Shown here piece by piece: positions 1 to 6,311 of a stretch of DNA of 6,696 nucleotides (its first letter is position 1; each line of letters opens with the position of its first letter). Origin of the DNA: an uncultured Bacilli bacterium (lineage in GTDB: Bacteria > Bacillota_I > Bacilli_A > RF39 > UBA660). The stretch spans positions 1 through 6,696 of the forward strand of contig CAJTXC010000077.1 of assembly GCA_910580135.1 (NCBI GenBank), in the 5' to 3' direction. Position numbers and translations under genes: made by a program. The notes under the pieces were generated by a model that was not told where the DNA came from, did not search any database, and saw only the letters and a list, made by a program, of their open reading frames with translations.

Positions 1-1041
1 AAAAATGATTCATTTTCTAAGTTTGAATTAGCTAGAGTTAAAAATAACACATTTAAATATGGTGAGGCAGAAGAATTATTGAATGAAATAATAGATTTTA
101 GAAAGTCAAATAACAAAAGAATCGATAGTTATGTAAGTTTAGAATTAGTTAAATGCTATTTAGGAACAAACCGATTTAAAGAAGCTAGAAAAATATTGAA
201 AAAATTATATAGTGAAATGCCAAACGATACTTATGTAAAATATTATTATGGAATATTAGAATTTAGAGCAAAAAATTATATTTCTGCAAAAAGATATTTT
301 AATGAGGCTCTTGAGATTAAGTATGATGCAAGTGCTGAATATTTTTTAGGTACAACTGAAAGACTTTTGGGAAATTATTCTTCTGCAGAAGAATGTCTAA
401 ACAATTGTTTAGACAAATATAGACACAAACATAATGTTTTATATGAACTTGCAATGATAGAAATTAGAAAAGGTAATTTTAATAAAGCTATTAATTATTT
501 AGAAGAAGCAGTTAGTTTTACTGGCGTTGATAAGAATTTATATAAAGTTCTAGCATTTGCGTATATAAAAAATAACGATTTTGAAAAAGCAGCCTTACTT
601 ATTGAAAAAAATTCATTTTTAAGAAGAAGATTGGATAGAGAAAATTTATTATATTTATCTAAAAATTTAAATATATTTTATAAAGGTTTAGATTTTAGCC
701 AAAATGACCTAAGTTATGAAGAGTTACAATTATTAGATTATGATGAGTTTGTAGCAATAGATAATATTAGTGAGCAAAGTAAATCCATTGATAATAAAGC
801 TTTTAATGAAATTGATTTATATTCTTTGTTTATAATCTTAAAAGATAAATTAAATAATGAAAATAAAATTGAAAGACTTACACTAATGGATGTTTATGCT
901 GTTAAATATAAAGATGTGCTTCTAAAAGTAATAACACTACCAAACACAAAAGATATTATATCGATATACCCTATATATGATAAGGGTAATATATATAATG
1001 ATGAATCTATAAATCTCATAGATATAAGTAAAGAAATGTAA
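1..1041 (+). CDS. TPR-repeat protein, 5' end outside the window
   Basis: The frame is open from base 1, so the 346 residues seen are the C-terminal part of a longer protein; the TTG at 79 is an internal codon, not a start. About six degenerate tetratricopeptide repeats can be followed (fragment residues about 6-39, 43-76, 78-111, 112-145, 146-179 and 180-205), each with the usual pattern of aromatic/Ala/Gly positions such as 'YYYGILEFRAKNYISAKRYF' and 'ELAMIEIRKGNFNKAINYLE'. TPR arrays are protein-binding scaffolds; no partner can be named. The last 110 or so residues are not TPR: an acidic linker, then a compact region with 'VYAVKYKDVLLKVITLP' that I do not recognise. No membrane segment or signal is visible in the part present. 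The stop codon sits in the loop of a predicted terminator, so the gene ends its transcription unit. The role is unknown; TPR assignment is good, function is not assigned. Confidence 0.8.
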   Translation, partial: KNDSFSKFELARVKNNTFKYGEAEELLNEIIDFRKSNNKRIDSYVSLELVKCYLGTNRFKEARKILKKLYSEMPNDTYVKYYYGILEFRAKNYISAKRYFNEALEIKYDASAEYFLGTTERLLGNYSSAEECLNNCLDKYRHKHNVLYELAMIEIRKGNFNKAINYLEEAVSFTGVDKNLYKVLAFAYIKNNDFEKAALLIEKNSFLRRRLDRENLLYLSKNLNIFYKGLDFSQNDLSYEELQLLDYDEFVAIDNISEQSKSIDNKAFNEIDLYSLFIILKDKLNNENKIERLTLMDVYAVKYKDVLLKVITLPNTKDIISIYPIYDKGNIYNDESINLIDISKEM

Positions 1042-1059
1042 AAATTTCTTTCTTTTTTT
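1030..1059 (+). terminator. Intrinsic terminator of the TPR gene
   Basis: AAAGAAAT (1030-1037) pairs with ATTTCTTT (1044-1051), leaving a 6-nt loop that contains the TAA stop codon, and is followed by C and seven T's (1053-1059). The stem has only one G-C pair, so it may be leaky; readthrough would enter the prepilin gene. Confidence 0.55.
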
Positions 1060-1067
1060 GTATAAAA

Positions 1068-1096
1068 TTGACTAAAAAATATCATAATGATATTAT
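1068..1096 (+). promoter_or_regulatory. Promoter of the prepilin-like gene (extended -10)
   Basis: A -35 TTGACT (1068-1073) is separated by 17 nt from a -10 TATTAT (1091-1096) that carries an upstream TGA (extended -10). This is close to the SigA consensus. The predicted start of transcription near 1103 would leave a leader of only about 11 nt before the ATG at 1114. Confidence 0.7.
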
Positions 1097-1100
1097 GATA
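1080..1100. repeat. 8-bp inverted repeat over the prepilin -10 box
   Basis: TATCATAA (1080-1087) and TTATGATA (1093-1100) are perfect inverted copies separated by TGATA. The repeat covers the extended -10 of the promoter at 1068-1096, where a bound repressor would block RNA polymerase. This could be an operator, but an AT-rich 8-bp arm can also arise by chance. Confidence 0.4.
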
Positions 1101-1113
1101 ATAGGTGATAGAT

Positions 1114-1509
1114 ATGAAAAAGAATAATAAAGGTTTTACATTAATAGAGTTACTTGCGGTAATTGTAATACTTGCAATAATACTTGTTATAGCAAGTACA
1201 AACGTGCTTAAAAGTATAAAATCGTCTAGAGAGAAAGCTAAATATACAGCCGCTAAGGAGATAGTACAAATAGCAGAGGCTTATTTCGCTACTAAAGGTA
1301 ACGACGATTGTGTTAAAGTTGAAGATATGGTAACAGATGGTTTTTTAGAAGAAGATGTTACTAATCCATTAAATGGTGAAAATAGAAGTAATAGTAATAC
1401 ACTTAAAGACCAACAAGTTTGTAAATCAGATGGTATGAAAGCTCAAGATGATTATGAAGTAAATAATAATACTTATAAATTTGATGGCTTTTATTATAAA
1501 TTAAAATAA
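1114..1509 (+). CDS. Type IV prepilin-like / pseudopilin protein
   Basis: This 131-residue protein begins with a class III (prepilin) signal: a short basic leader MKKNNKG, then 'FTLIELLAVIVILAIILVIA'. Prepilin peptidase would cut after Gly7 and methylate Phe8; Glu12 is the conserved Glu+5 needed for pilus assembly. Residues 8-27 form the hydrophobic helix that holds the protein in the membrane and packs the pilus core, followed by an amphipathic helix (about 30-60). The C-terminal domain is small and has exactly two cysteines, C66 and C103, which could form a disulfide. The ATG at 1114 is chosen over the in-frame GTG at 1105 because AGGTGA (1103-1108) serves as its ribosome site and the leader then has the normal form. 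It stands alone: no peptidase, ATPase or other pilin genes are in the window. It could be a major pilin, a ComGC-like competence pseudopilin or a secretion pseudopilin; the sequence does not decide. Confidence 0.9.
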   Translation: MKKNNKGFTLIELLAVIVILAIILVIASTNVLKSIKSSREKAKYTAAKEIVQIAEAYFATKGNDDCVKVEDMVTDGFLEEDVTNPLNGENRSNSNTLKDQQVCKSDGMKAQDDYEVNNNTYKFDGFYYKLK

Positions 1510-1515
1510 TTAAAT

Positions 1516-1551
1516 AAAAAAATACTTCAAACTTATAATTGAAGTATTTTT
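1516..1551. terminator. Bidirectional terminator between prepilin gene and rpmB
   Basis: A 13-bp perfect stem (1518-1530 with 1539-1551) with an 8-nt loop lies between the convergent genes. The T run 1547-1551 serves the plus-strand prepilin transcript, and the A run 1516-1522 gives seven U's to the minus-strand rpmB transcript. It begins 6 nt after the prepilin stop and ends 1 nt before the rpmB stop. Confidence 0.85.
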
Positions 1552-1552
1552 A

Positions 1553-1726
1553 TTATGCAGCGTTATTTTTTCTAAACTTTTTAGCTTCTTTAGCGCTCAT
1601 TATAACGGTAACACCATTTAAAGTAACTTTTTGCATGTTAACTTTTTGTCTCATTTTAGTTGCATTTAAAGCATGAGATCTTTTGTTTCCGAATAATGGT
1701 TTCTTATTAGATACTTTCTTAGCCAT
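1553..1726 (-). CDS. rpmB: 50S ribosomal protein L28
   Basis: A 57-residue, strongly basic protein. It carries the L28 signature 'FGNKRSHALNATKMRQKVNMQKV', here in the form GN-K-RSHA-N-T near residues 13-23 and the N-QKV segment near 30-34, and the C-terminal 'SAKEAKKF' that matches SARALKS of other L28 proteins. L28 is a component of the large ribosomal subunit. The usual N-terminal Cys of many L28 proteins is absent, so this is a Cys-free form that does not bind zinc. The ATG at 1726 is chosen over one 15 codons upstream because AGGAGG lies just ahead of it (minus strand, about 1735-1740) and homologues start with MA-K. The upstream start would lie inside the promoter region. The gene is transcribed alone, towards the prepilin gene, from its own promoter. 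Confidence 0.93.
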   Translation of the reverse strand: MAKKVSNKKPLFGNKRSHALNATKMRQKVNMQKVTLNGVTVIMSAKEAKKFRKNNAA

Positions 1727-1761
1727 ATTTAACTCCTCCTTAAATACGTGTTTGCTTAATA

Positions 1762-1790
1762 ACTTTACCATATTATGGGTAAATAGTCAA
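1762..1790 (-). promoter_or_regulatory. Promoter of rpmB
   Basis: Reading the minus strand, TTGACT (1790-1785), a 17-nt spacer and TAAAGT (1767-1762) preceded by TGG form an extended -10 promoter. The start of transcription is expected near 1755, giving a leader of about 28 nt with the AGGAGG site. It also argues against the longer reading frame that starts at 1771. Confidence 0.65.
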
Positions 1791-1798
1791 ATTAAAAT

Positions 1799-1826
1799 AT
1801 GAAAAAAACGTTATTTGTAGTAAAAT
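1799..1826 (+). promoter_or_regulatory. Possible promoter of the dnaE operon
   Basis: TAAAAT (1821-1826) is a fair -10, with a weak -35 ATGAAA (1799-1804) at 16 nt. TATTAT at 1826-1831 is an alternative -10. Some promoter is expected here because the upstream gene runs the other way and the gap to dnaE is short, but the exact boxes are uncertain. Confidence 0.35.
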
Positions 1827-1851
1827 ATTATTAGAAAGGAAAGTGATATTT

Positions 1852-4719
1852 ATGAATTATGCACCACTTTGGATTAAAACTGATTATTCTATTCTTACTA
1901 GTTTAATAAAAATAGATGATTTGATAAATATGCTTTCCGAAAATAATATAGGGGTAGCCGCTATATGTGACGATAATTTATTTGGGTGTATGGAGTTTTA
2001 TAACAAGTGTAAAAAGCGTGGTATAAAACCTATAATAGGTTTAGAAGTAAACTTAGATTATACAATTTTATTATATGCGAAAAATTATCATGGTTATCAA
2101 AATTTATGTAACATAAGTACACTTGTTAATGAAAATAAATTATCTATTCAAACATTAAAACCTTATTTATCTGATTTAGTTATAGTAGTTCCGTTTAAAG
2201 ACATGGATAAAATAGATGAATTAAATCTATTAGCAGAAGATATTTTTATAGGTTATAATACTCAAGAAGAAAAAGATAAAATTACTGGTAATAAAGTATA
2301 TATAAATAAAACTCTTTGCTTAAAAAAAGAAGATGCTAAGTACTTAAAGTATCTATACAAGATAAAAGAAGAAGATTTTGAAGTAGTGGAAAACGTTAGT
2401 CTTAATTTTGATATATCTGTTGAAGATAAAAAAACAACAATGTACTTAAGTTCTTTATGTGATTTAGAAATTCCAAAACAAGAAGATTTACTTCCTATAT
2501 ATAATAATGAACCAGACTTTGATGAAAAAAAATATTTAACAGATTTATGTATCGTTGGGTTAAAGAAAAGACTTAATGGAAATATTACTCAAAAATATGT
2601 AGACAGATTAAAATACGAACTAGATATCATTATAAAAATGGGATTTTGTAATTACTTTTTAGTAGTTTGGGATTATGTTAAATTTGCTAAAAAAAATAAT
2701 ATAATGGTAAATACAAGGGGTTCTGCAGCATCAAGTCTTGTTTCTTACTGTCTTGGAATCGCAGATGTAGATCCAATAAAATATGATTTGTTATTCGAAA
2801 GGTTTTTAAATCCTGCAAGGGTTACTATGCCTGATATTGACGTTGATTTTGATGCCGAAAAAAGAGATGAAGTAATTAAATATGTTGTGGATAAATATGG
2901 AAAAGAAAAAGTATCGGGTATAATTACTTTCTCTAACTTGCTTGCAAAACAAGTAATAAGAGATGTCGCTAGAATATTTGATATCAATAACTATAAAATA
3001 GATAACTTACTTAAGAACTTTGATGATAAAAAAGATTTAACCTATCAACTTAATAATATAAACGTTAAAAGAATATTAAATGATGACGAAGATTTACGTA
3101 AAATTTATGACATTGCGCTTCACTTAGAAGGTCTTAAAAGACATACTTCTGTTCATGCTGCAGGTATAATTATATCTAATAAGAACCTAAGTAATTATGT
3201 TCCATTAGGTCTTAACTCGGATGGAACTTATCTTTGTGGATACACAATGAATTATATAGAAGAACTTGGTCTTTTAAAAATGGACTTCTTAGGACTTAAA
3301 AACTTAAGCGTAATTGATAAGATAATTTCTAAAACAGATGGTCTTAAGTTTAACGAAATACCACTTGATGATAAAGAAACTTTTGATTTGTTTTCAAGAG
3401 GAGATGTTGATGGTATATTCCAATTTGAATCTGCTGGAATGAGAAAGTTCGTAAGTGAGTTAAAACCTACATCAATAGATGATTTAATCGTTGCGATAGC
3501 GTTATATAGACCTGGACCAATGGAAAACATACCTTTATATGTTGCAAGACGTCACGGAAAAGAAAAGGTAACATATATTCATGAGGATTTAAAAGATATA
3601 TTAGAATCTACTTATGGAATAATTATATACCAGGAACAAATAATGCAAATAGCAGGTAAAATGGCTGGATTTTCATATTCAAAGGCGGATGAATTAAGAC
3701 GTGCAATGAGTAAGAAAAAAGAAGATGTTCTTTTATCATATAAAGAAGAGTTTATAAATGGAAGTATGAGTAAGGGATACACGAAAGAAACAGCAGAAGA
3801 AGTATATAACCTTGTCTTAAAGTTTGCAAATTATGGTTTTAATAAAGCACACTCTGTTTCTTATGCTATAGTAGGTTATAAAATAGCATACTTAAAAGTA
3901 CATTTCCCAATTTATTTTGAAAGTGAAATACTAAATAATTATATAGGGCTAGTTAATAAAACAAAAACTTCAATAAATGAGTGTAAAAGATTAGGTGTTG
4001 AAATAATAAATCCTAAAATAAATGTATCAACAGATAAATATGAAATAATGGAAGATAAGCTTATTTATCCACTTTCTTTGATAAAAGGAATAGGCACTTT
4101 AACAGCAAGAGGAATAATAAAAGAAAGAGAAGAAAATGGCAACTTTTCTTCATATTTAGACTTCGTTAAAAGAACTTATAAATTTGGAAAAGACGTGCTA
4201 AGAAACTTAATATTAGCAGGAGCTTTGGATGGTTTTGGAAAGACTAAAAAAACATTAATAGAAAACTTAGATGATGCTATTAACTATGCTGAATTATGTA
4301 GTGATTTAGAAGAAAGTTTAGTACTTAAACCAGAATTAAAAGATTATGAGGAATACTCTAAAGAAGAACTTACAAAGTATGAAATAGAATTATTTGGTTT
4401 TTATATAAGTAATCATCCAACAAGTAAGTATATAACTGATAATAGTATTACTACTAAAAATATAGAAAAGTATTTTGATAGTAATGTAGCTATGACTCTT
4501 TACATTGAAAAGAAAAAAGAAATAGATACTAAAGCTGGAGAAAAGATGATGTTCTTAAACGCAAGTGATTCATTTGGCGCTATAGAATTAGTAATGTTTC
4601 CTAAGACATATAATAAGTTCTTTAACATTCCAATACCAGGAGTTTATAAAATAAAGGGCAAAGTAGAAAAAAGATTTTCTAAGTTACAAGTTGTGTTATA
4701 TGATGCCCAAAAGGTGTGA
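1852..4719 (+). CDS. dnaE: DNA polymerase III alpha subunit (DnaE), short form
   Basis: A 955-residue C-family replicative polymerase, shorter than the roughly 1,070-1,160 residues of common DnaE proteins. Order: PHP domain (about 1-200); palm with catalytic Asp residues D328 and D330 in MPDIDVDF and D478 in MDFLGL; HTSVHAAGI (431-439); ALYRPGPME (550-558); IYQEQIMQIA (from 592); ELRRAMSKKK (from 614); FNKAHSVSY (663-671); helix-hairpin-helix region (about 740-780); OB fold (about 877-955). All polymerase motifs needed for catalysis are present, but the loop usually written GPGRGS reads VNTRGS (286-291). The PHP metal site is gone: usual His positions read LWIKTDYS (6-13) and AICDDNLFG (37-45). 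Nothing follows the OB fold, so no C-terminal clamp-binding or tau-binding region is visible. ATG 1852 is preferred to GTG 1843, which lies too close to the AAAGGA ribosome site at 1835-1840. In Bacilli, DnaE works beside PolC to extend RNA primers; PolC is not in this window. Confidence 0.96.
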   Translation: MNYAPLWIKTDYSILTSLIKIDDLINMLSENNIGVAAICDDNLFGCMEFYNKCKKRGIKPIIGLEVNLDYTILLYAKNYHGYQNLCNISTLVNENKLSIQTLKPYLSDLVIVVPFKDMDKIDELNLLAEDIFIGYNTQEEKDKITGNKVYINKTLCLKKEDAKYLKYLYKIKEEDFEVVENVSLNFDISVEDKKTTMYLSSLCDLEIPKQEDLLPIYNNEPDFDEKKYLTDLCIVGLKKRLNGNITQKYVDRLKYELDIIIKMGFCNYFLVVWDYVKFAKKNNIMVNTRGSAASSLVSYCLGIADVDPIKYDLLFERFLNPARVTMPDIDVDFDAEKRDEVIKYVVDKYGKEKVSGIITFSNLLAKQVIRDVARIFDINNYKIDNLLKNFDDKKDLTYQLNNINVKRILNDDEDLRKIYDIALHLEGLKRHTSVHAAGIIISNKNLSNYVPLGLNSDGTYLCGYTMNYIEELGLLKMDFLGLKNLSVIDKIISKTDGLKFNEIPLDDKETFDLFSRGDVDGIFQFESAGMRKFVSELKPTSIDDLIVAIALYRPGPMENIPLYVARRHGKEKVTYIHEDLKDILESTYGIIIYQEQIMQIAGKMAGFSYSKADELRRAMSKKKEDVLLSYKEEFINGSMSKGYTKETAEEVYNLVLKFANYGFNKAHSVSYAIVGYKIAYLKVHFPIYFESEILNNYIGLVNKTKTSINECKRLGVEIINPKINVSTDKYEIMEDKLIYPLSLIKGIGTLTARGIIKEREENGNFSSYLDFVKRTYKFGKDVLRNLILAGALDGFGKTKKTLIENLDDAINYAELCSDLEESLVLKPELKDYEEYSKEELTKYEIELFGFYISNHPTSKYITDNSITTKNIEKYFDSNVAMTLYIEKKKEIDTKAGEKMMFLNASDSFGAIELVMFPKTYNKFFNIPIPGVYKIKGKVEKRFSKLQVVLYDAQKV

Positions 4720-4724
4720 TAAAA

Positions 4725-5300
4725 ATGAAATTAACAAGTGATAAATCATTGGAAATGTTAAAAGACGCTAGAGGAAAAACTTCACATGATGGCTGGATAG
4801 ATCATTCTATATGTGTTGGAAAAACTGCTGGCAAAATTGCAGAAGCTTTAAATTTAGATGTGGAAAAAGCTAAAACTTTAGGTTATATTCATGATATAGG
4901 AAAGTTAATAAAGTTTGAAGGGCATGTTATAGAAGGTTATAACTATTTAAAAAAATTAGGATATGATGATTGTTACTCTAACGTATGTTTAACTCATTCA
5001 TATTTAAATAATGACGTTAATTGTACTCAAGGAGAACCTACTGACATTCCTTTTAGAACAGAGTTTATCAAAAATCATGAATATACGATTTATGAAAAAA
5101 TAATTAATCTATGTGATTTAATGTGTATGAAAAATGTTGTTACTTTAGAAAAAAGACTAATAGATGTTATATCTAGAAGACCCCAACATAAAAACATTGT
5201 TTATCATGTTAAAGAAGCATTAAAATTAAAGAAATATTTTGATGATTTATTAGGTTATAATTTATATGATTTATTTCCTGAGATAAAAGAAAATTTATGA
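4725..5300 (+). CDS. HD-domain metal-dependent phosphohydrolase
   Basis: A 191-residue soluble protein with a complete HD-domain metal site: H27, H56-D57 (in GYIHDIGKL), H67, H91 and D131 (in NLCDLM). The pattern H-HD-H-H-D is that of di-metal HD phosphohydrolases, a superfamily that cleaves phosphate esters of nucleotides (YqeK-type Ap4A hydrolases, YfbR-type nucleotidases and others). The substrate cannot be read from the sequence. Its ribosome site AAAAGGTG lies inside the last codons of dnaE and the ATG at 4725 follows the dnaE TGA by 5 nt, so the two genes are almost certainly co-transcribed and probably translationally coupled. The in-frame GTG at 4716 overlaps this ribosome site and is rejected. 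A link to nucleotide pool control or replication is an inference from the neighbour only. The gene ends in TGA, used here as a stop, just before a terminator. Confidence 0.85.
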   Translation: MKLTSDKSLEMLKDARGKTSHDGWIDHSICVGKTAGKIAEALNLDVEKAKTLGYIHDIGKLIKFEGHVIEGYNYLKKLGYDDCYSNVCLTHSYLNNDVNCTQGEPTDIPFRTEFIKNHEYTIYEKIINLCDLMCMKNVVTLEKRLIDVISRRPQHKNIVYHVKEALKLKKYFDDLLGYNLYDLFPEIKENL

Positions 5301-5318
5301 TTTTACAAAATTTTACAT

Positions 5319-5354
5319 AAAACAAAACTAATATATAAAATGTTTTGTTTTTTT
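5319..5354 (+). terminator. Terminator of the dnaE-HD operon
   Basis: AAAACAAAAC (5319-5328) pairs with GTTTTGTTTT (5342-5351) around a 13-nt AT-only loop, with an uninterrupted T run at 5348-5354. The position 18 nt after the HD gene stop fits. Confidence 0.7.
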
Positions 5355-5373
5355 AATTTTGAAATGATATTAT
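5345..5373 (+). promoter_or_regulatory. Promoter of the 249-residue orphan gene (extended -10)
   Basis: TTGTTT (5345-5350), a 17-nt spacer and TATTAT (5368-5373) preceded by TGA form an extended -10 promoter. The -10 core TGATATTAT is identical to that of the prepilin promoter at 1088-1096. The -35 lies in the descending arm of the upstream terminator. Transcription would begin near 5380, about 17 nt before the ATG. Confidence 0.55.
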
Positions 5374-5396
5374 AGAATTATAAGAAGGTGTTTATA

Positions 5397-6146
5397 ATGG
5401 AATGGCAAAGAGTGCAGGAAATTCTTAATGAATTAGAGAATGATTATATTAATTTATCTATTACGAATGAATATTTATCTAAAGAAGAAAATTATGAAAC
5501 GGAGAATAAAAATATTAATGTTTTATTATTCTATTTTATTAAGTCACTTAATAAAAAAATACAAGAAATACCTAGTTCAATTGATGAAGCTAGAAATGTA
5601 ATATTTAGTTATGGACATGATGCTAACAAAATGTTAGATTATTTAAATAATCTAAAAAAGGATTTAGAAAACATAAATCATGCTATAGATATTATAAAAG
5701 TTTATGTTGATATATCAGATAAATCATATGAATTTAAAGATGGATATGAAAACTCTTTAATTTATAAATATCATTGCGACATATATGAAAAAATGGCTGA
5801 AGTATATGATAATGATTCTATGACAACAAAAGAAAAATATGAATATTGTAATAACTTTGAAGAAAATTTAAGTGAAATGGAAAAAGGTGAATTACATGTC
5901 CAATCTTCTATCGGAAAAGCTGATAAAGCTTTATCAAATAAAGTGTTAATGAATGTAAGGATGAATATTATGAAAGGTGGAAGTCCTTTTGAAAAAGCTA
6001 ATAAATTTCAGCAATGCTTAATGGATGCAGCAGCTTTTGCAGAAGAAAAACAAAATAATGCTTCGTTAGAAGATAATTTGAAAATGTATGGAAATATATT
6101 AGAAAGTGATTTTTATAAATCTTTTCAAAATCAAAAAAATATTTAA
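5397..6146 (+). CDS. Hypothetical helical protein, 249 residues
   Basis: I do not recognise this protein. It starts at ATG 5397 behind AGAAGGTG (5383-5390); an in-frame GTG at 5388 lies within that ribosome site and is rejected. The sequence is rich in Glu, Lys, Asn and Tyr, with heptad-like stretches such as 'MLDYLNNLKKDLENINHAI' (about residues 78-96) that suggest long helices or a short coiled coil. No signal peptide, membrane segment or known catalytic motif is visible, so it is probably cytoplasmic. It has its own promoter and terminator and thus is a single-gene unit between the dnaE operon and the small toxin-like locus. Codon and base use look the same as in the neighbours, so there is no sign of recent transfer. 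It is a real gene by length, start signal and flanking signals; function unknown. Confidence 0.8.
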   Translation: MEWQRVQEILNELENDYINLSITNEYLSKEENYETENKNINVLLFYFIKSLNKKIQEIPSSIDEARNVIFSYGHDANKMLDYLNNLKKDLENINHAIDIIKVYVDISDKSYEFKDGYENSLIYKYHCDIYEKMAEVYDNDSMTTKEKYEYCNNFEENLSEMEKGELHVQSSIGKADKALSNKVLMNVRMNIMKGGSPFEKANKFQQCLMDAAAFAEEKQNNASLEDNLKMYGNILESDFYKSFQNQKNI

Positions 6147-6160
6147 AATATTGTTTGTTA

Positions 6161-6191
6161 AAAAAGTTAGAAAGAAATTTCTAATTTTTTT
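6161..6191 (+). terminator. Terminator with GAAA tetraloop after the orphan gene
   Basis: Bases 6161-6173 pair with 6178-6190 through 13 pairs (one G-U) around a GAAA loop, a stable GNRA tetraloop, and the T run 6185-6191 follows the TTAGAAA/TTTCTAA core. It separates the 249-residue gene from the locus downstream. Confidence 0.75.
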
Positions 6192-6207
6192 ATTATTTTT
6201 AATAAAT

Positions 6208-6237
6208 TTTAGGGGAATTTTAAAAGTTATGGATAAT
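6208..6237 (+). promoter_or_regulatory. Predicted promoter of the small hydrophobic peptide mRNA
   Basis: GATAAT (6232-6237) is a good -10 (five of six). The -35 is poor: the best is TTTAGG (6208-6213) at 18 nt. Transcription would begin near 6245, the first base of the left inverted-repeat arm. It looks weaker than the opposing minus-strand promoter at 6492-6521. Confidence 0.4.
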
Positions 6238-6244
6238 GATTAAA

Positions 6245-6277
6245 GTAGGAAGTAGTAAAAACTAGCTTTGTTTTCCA
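6245..6277 (+). repeat. Left arm of imperfect inverted repeat flanking the peptide gene
   Basis: This 33-base arm is an inverted copy of 6455-6485. The outer GTAGGAAG and the inner TTGTTTTCCA match exactly. The middle differs at five positions plus a 2-nt insertion (CT) in this arm. Three of the differences are T here against C in the reverse complement of the other arm, which would be G-U pairs in a plus-strand RNA. The arm begins where the peptide mRNA is predicted to start. Confidence 0.8.
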
Positions 6278-6303
6278 TCTTTTTATGAAGAATAGAAAGG
6301 TGG
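6275..6303 (+). promoter_or_regulatory. Leader hairpin that hides the peptide ribosome site
   Basis: In the mRNA leader CCATCTTTT (6275-6283) can pair with GAAAGGTGG (6295-6303): nine consecutive pairs, two of them G-U, around an 11-nt loop. The right strand is the ribosome site itself (AAAGGTGG, 6296-6303) of the ATG at 6312, so translation should be low unless the stem is opened. Hidden ribosome sites are typical of type I toxin mRNAs such as Fst RNA I. Confidence 0.6.
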
Positions 6304-6311
6304 TGATAGTT

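Noticed and set aside
894..1085. 63-codon minus-strand frame
   Set aside because: It overlaps the end of the TPR gene in antisense, has no ribosome site and encodes a protein with no recognisable features; it is a shadow of an AT-rich coding region.
1727..1771. 15-codon N-terminal extension of rpmB
   Set aside because: It runs through the rpmB ribosome site and its -10 box, and L28 homologues start at the inner methionine.
2745..2987. 80-codon minus-strand frame inside dnaE
   Set aside because: It is antisense to the catalytic palm of DnaE, whose reading is certain, and has no start signals.
3252..3530. 92-codon minus-strand frame inside dnaE
   Set aside because: Antisense to conserved polymerase motifs; composition is that of a reverse-complement shadow.
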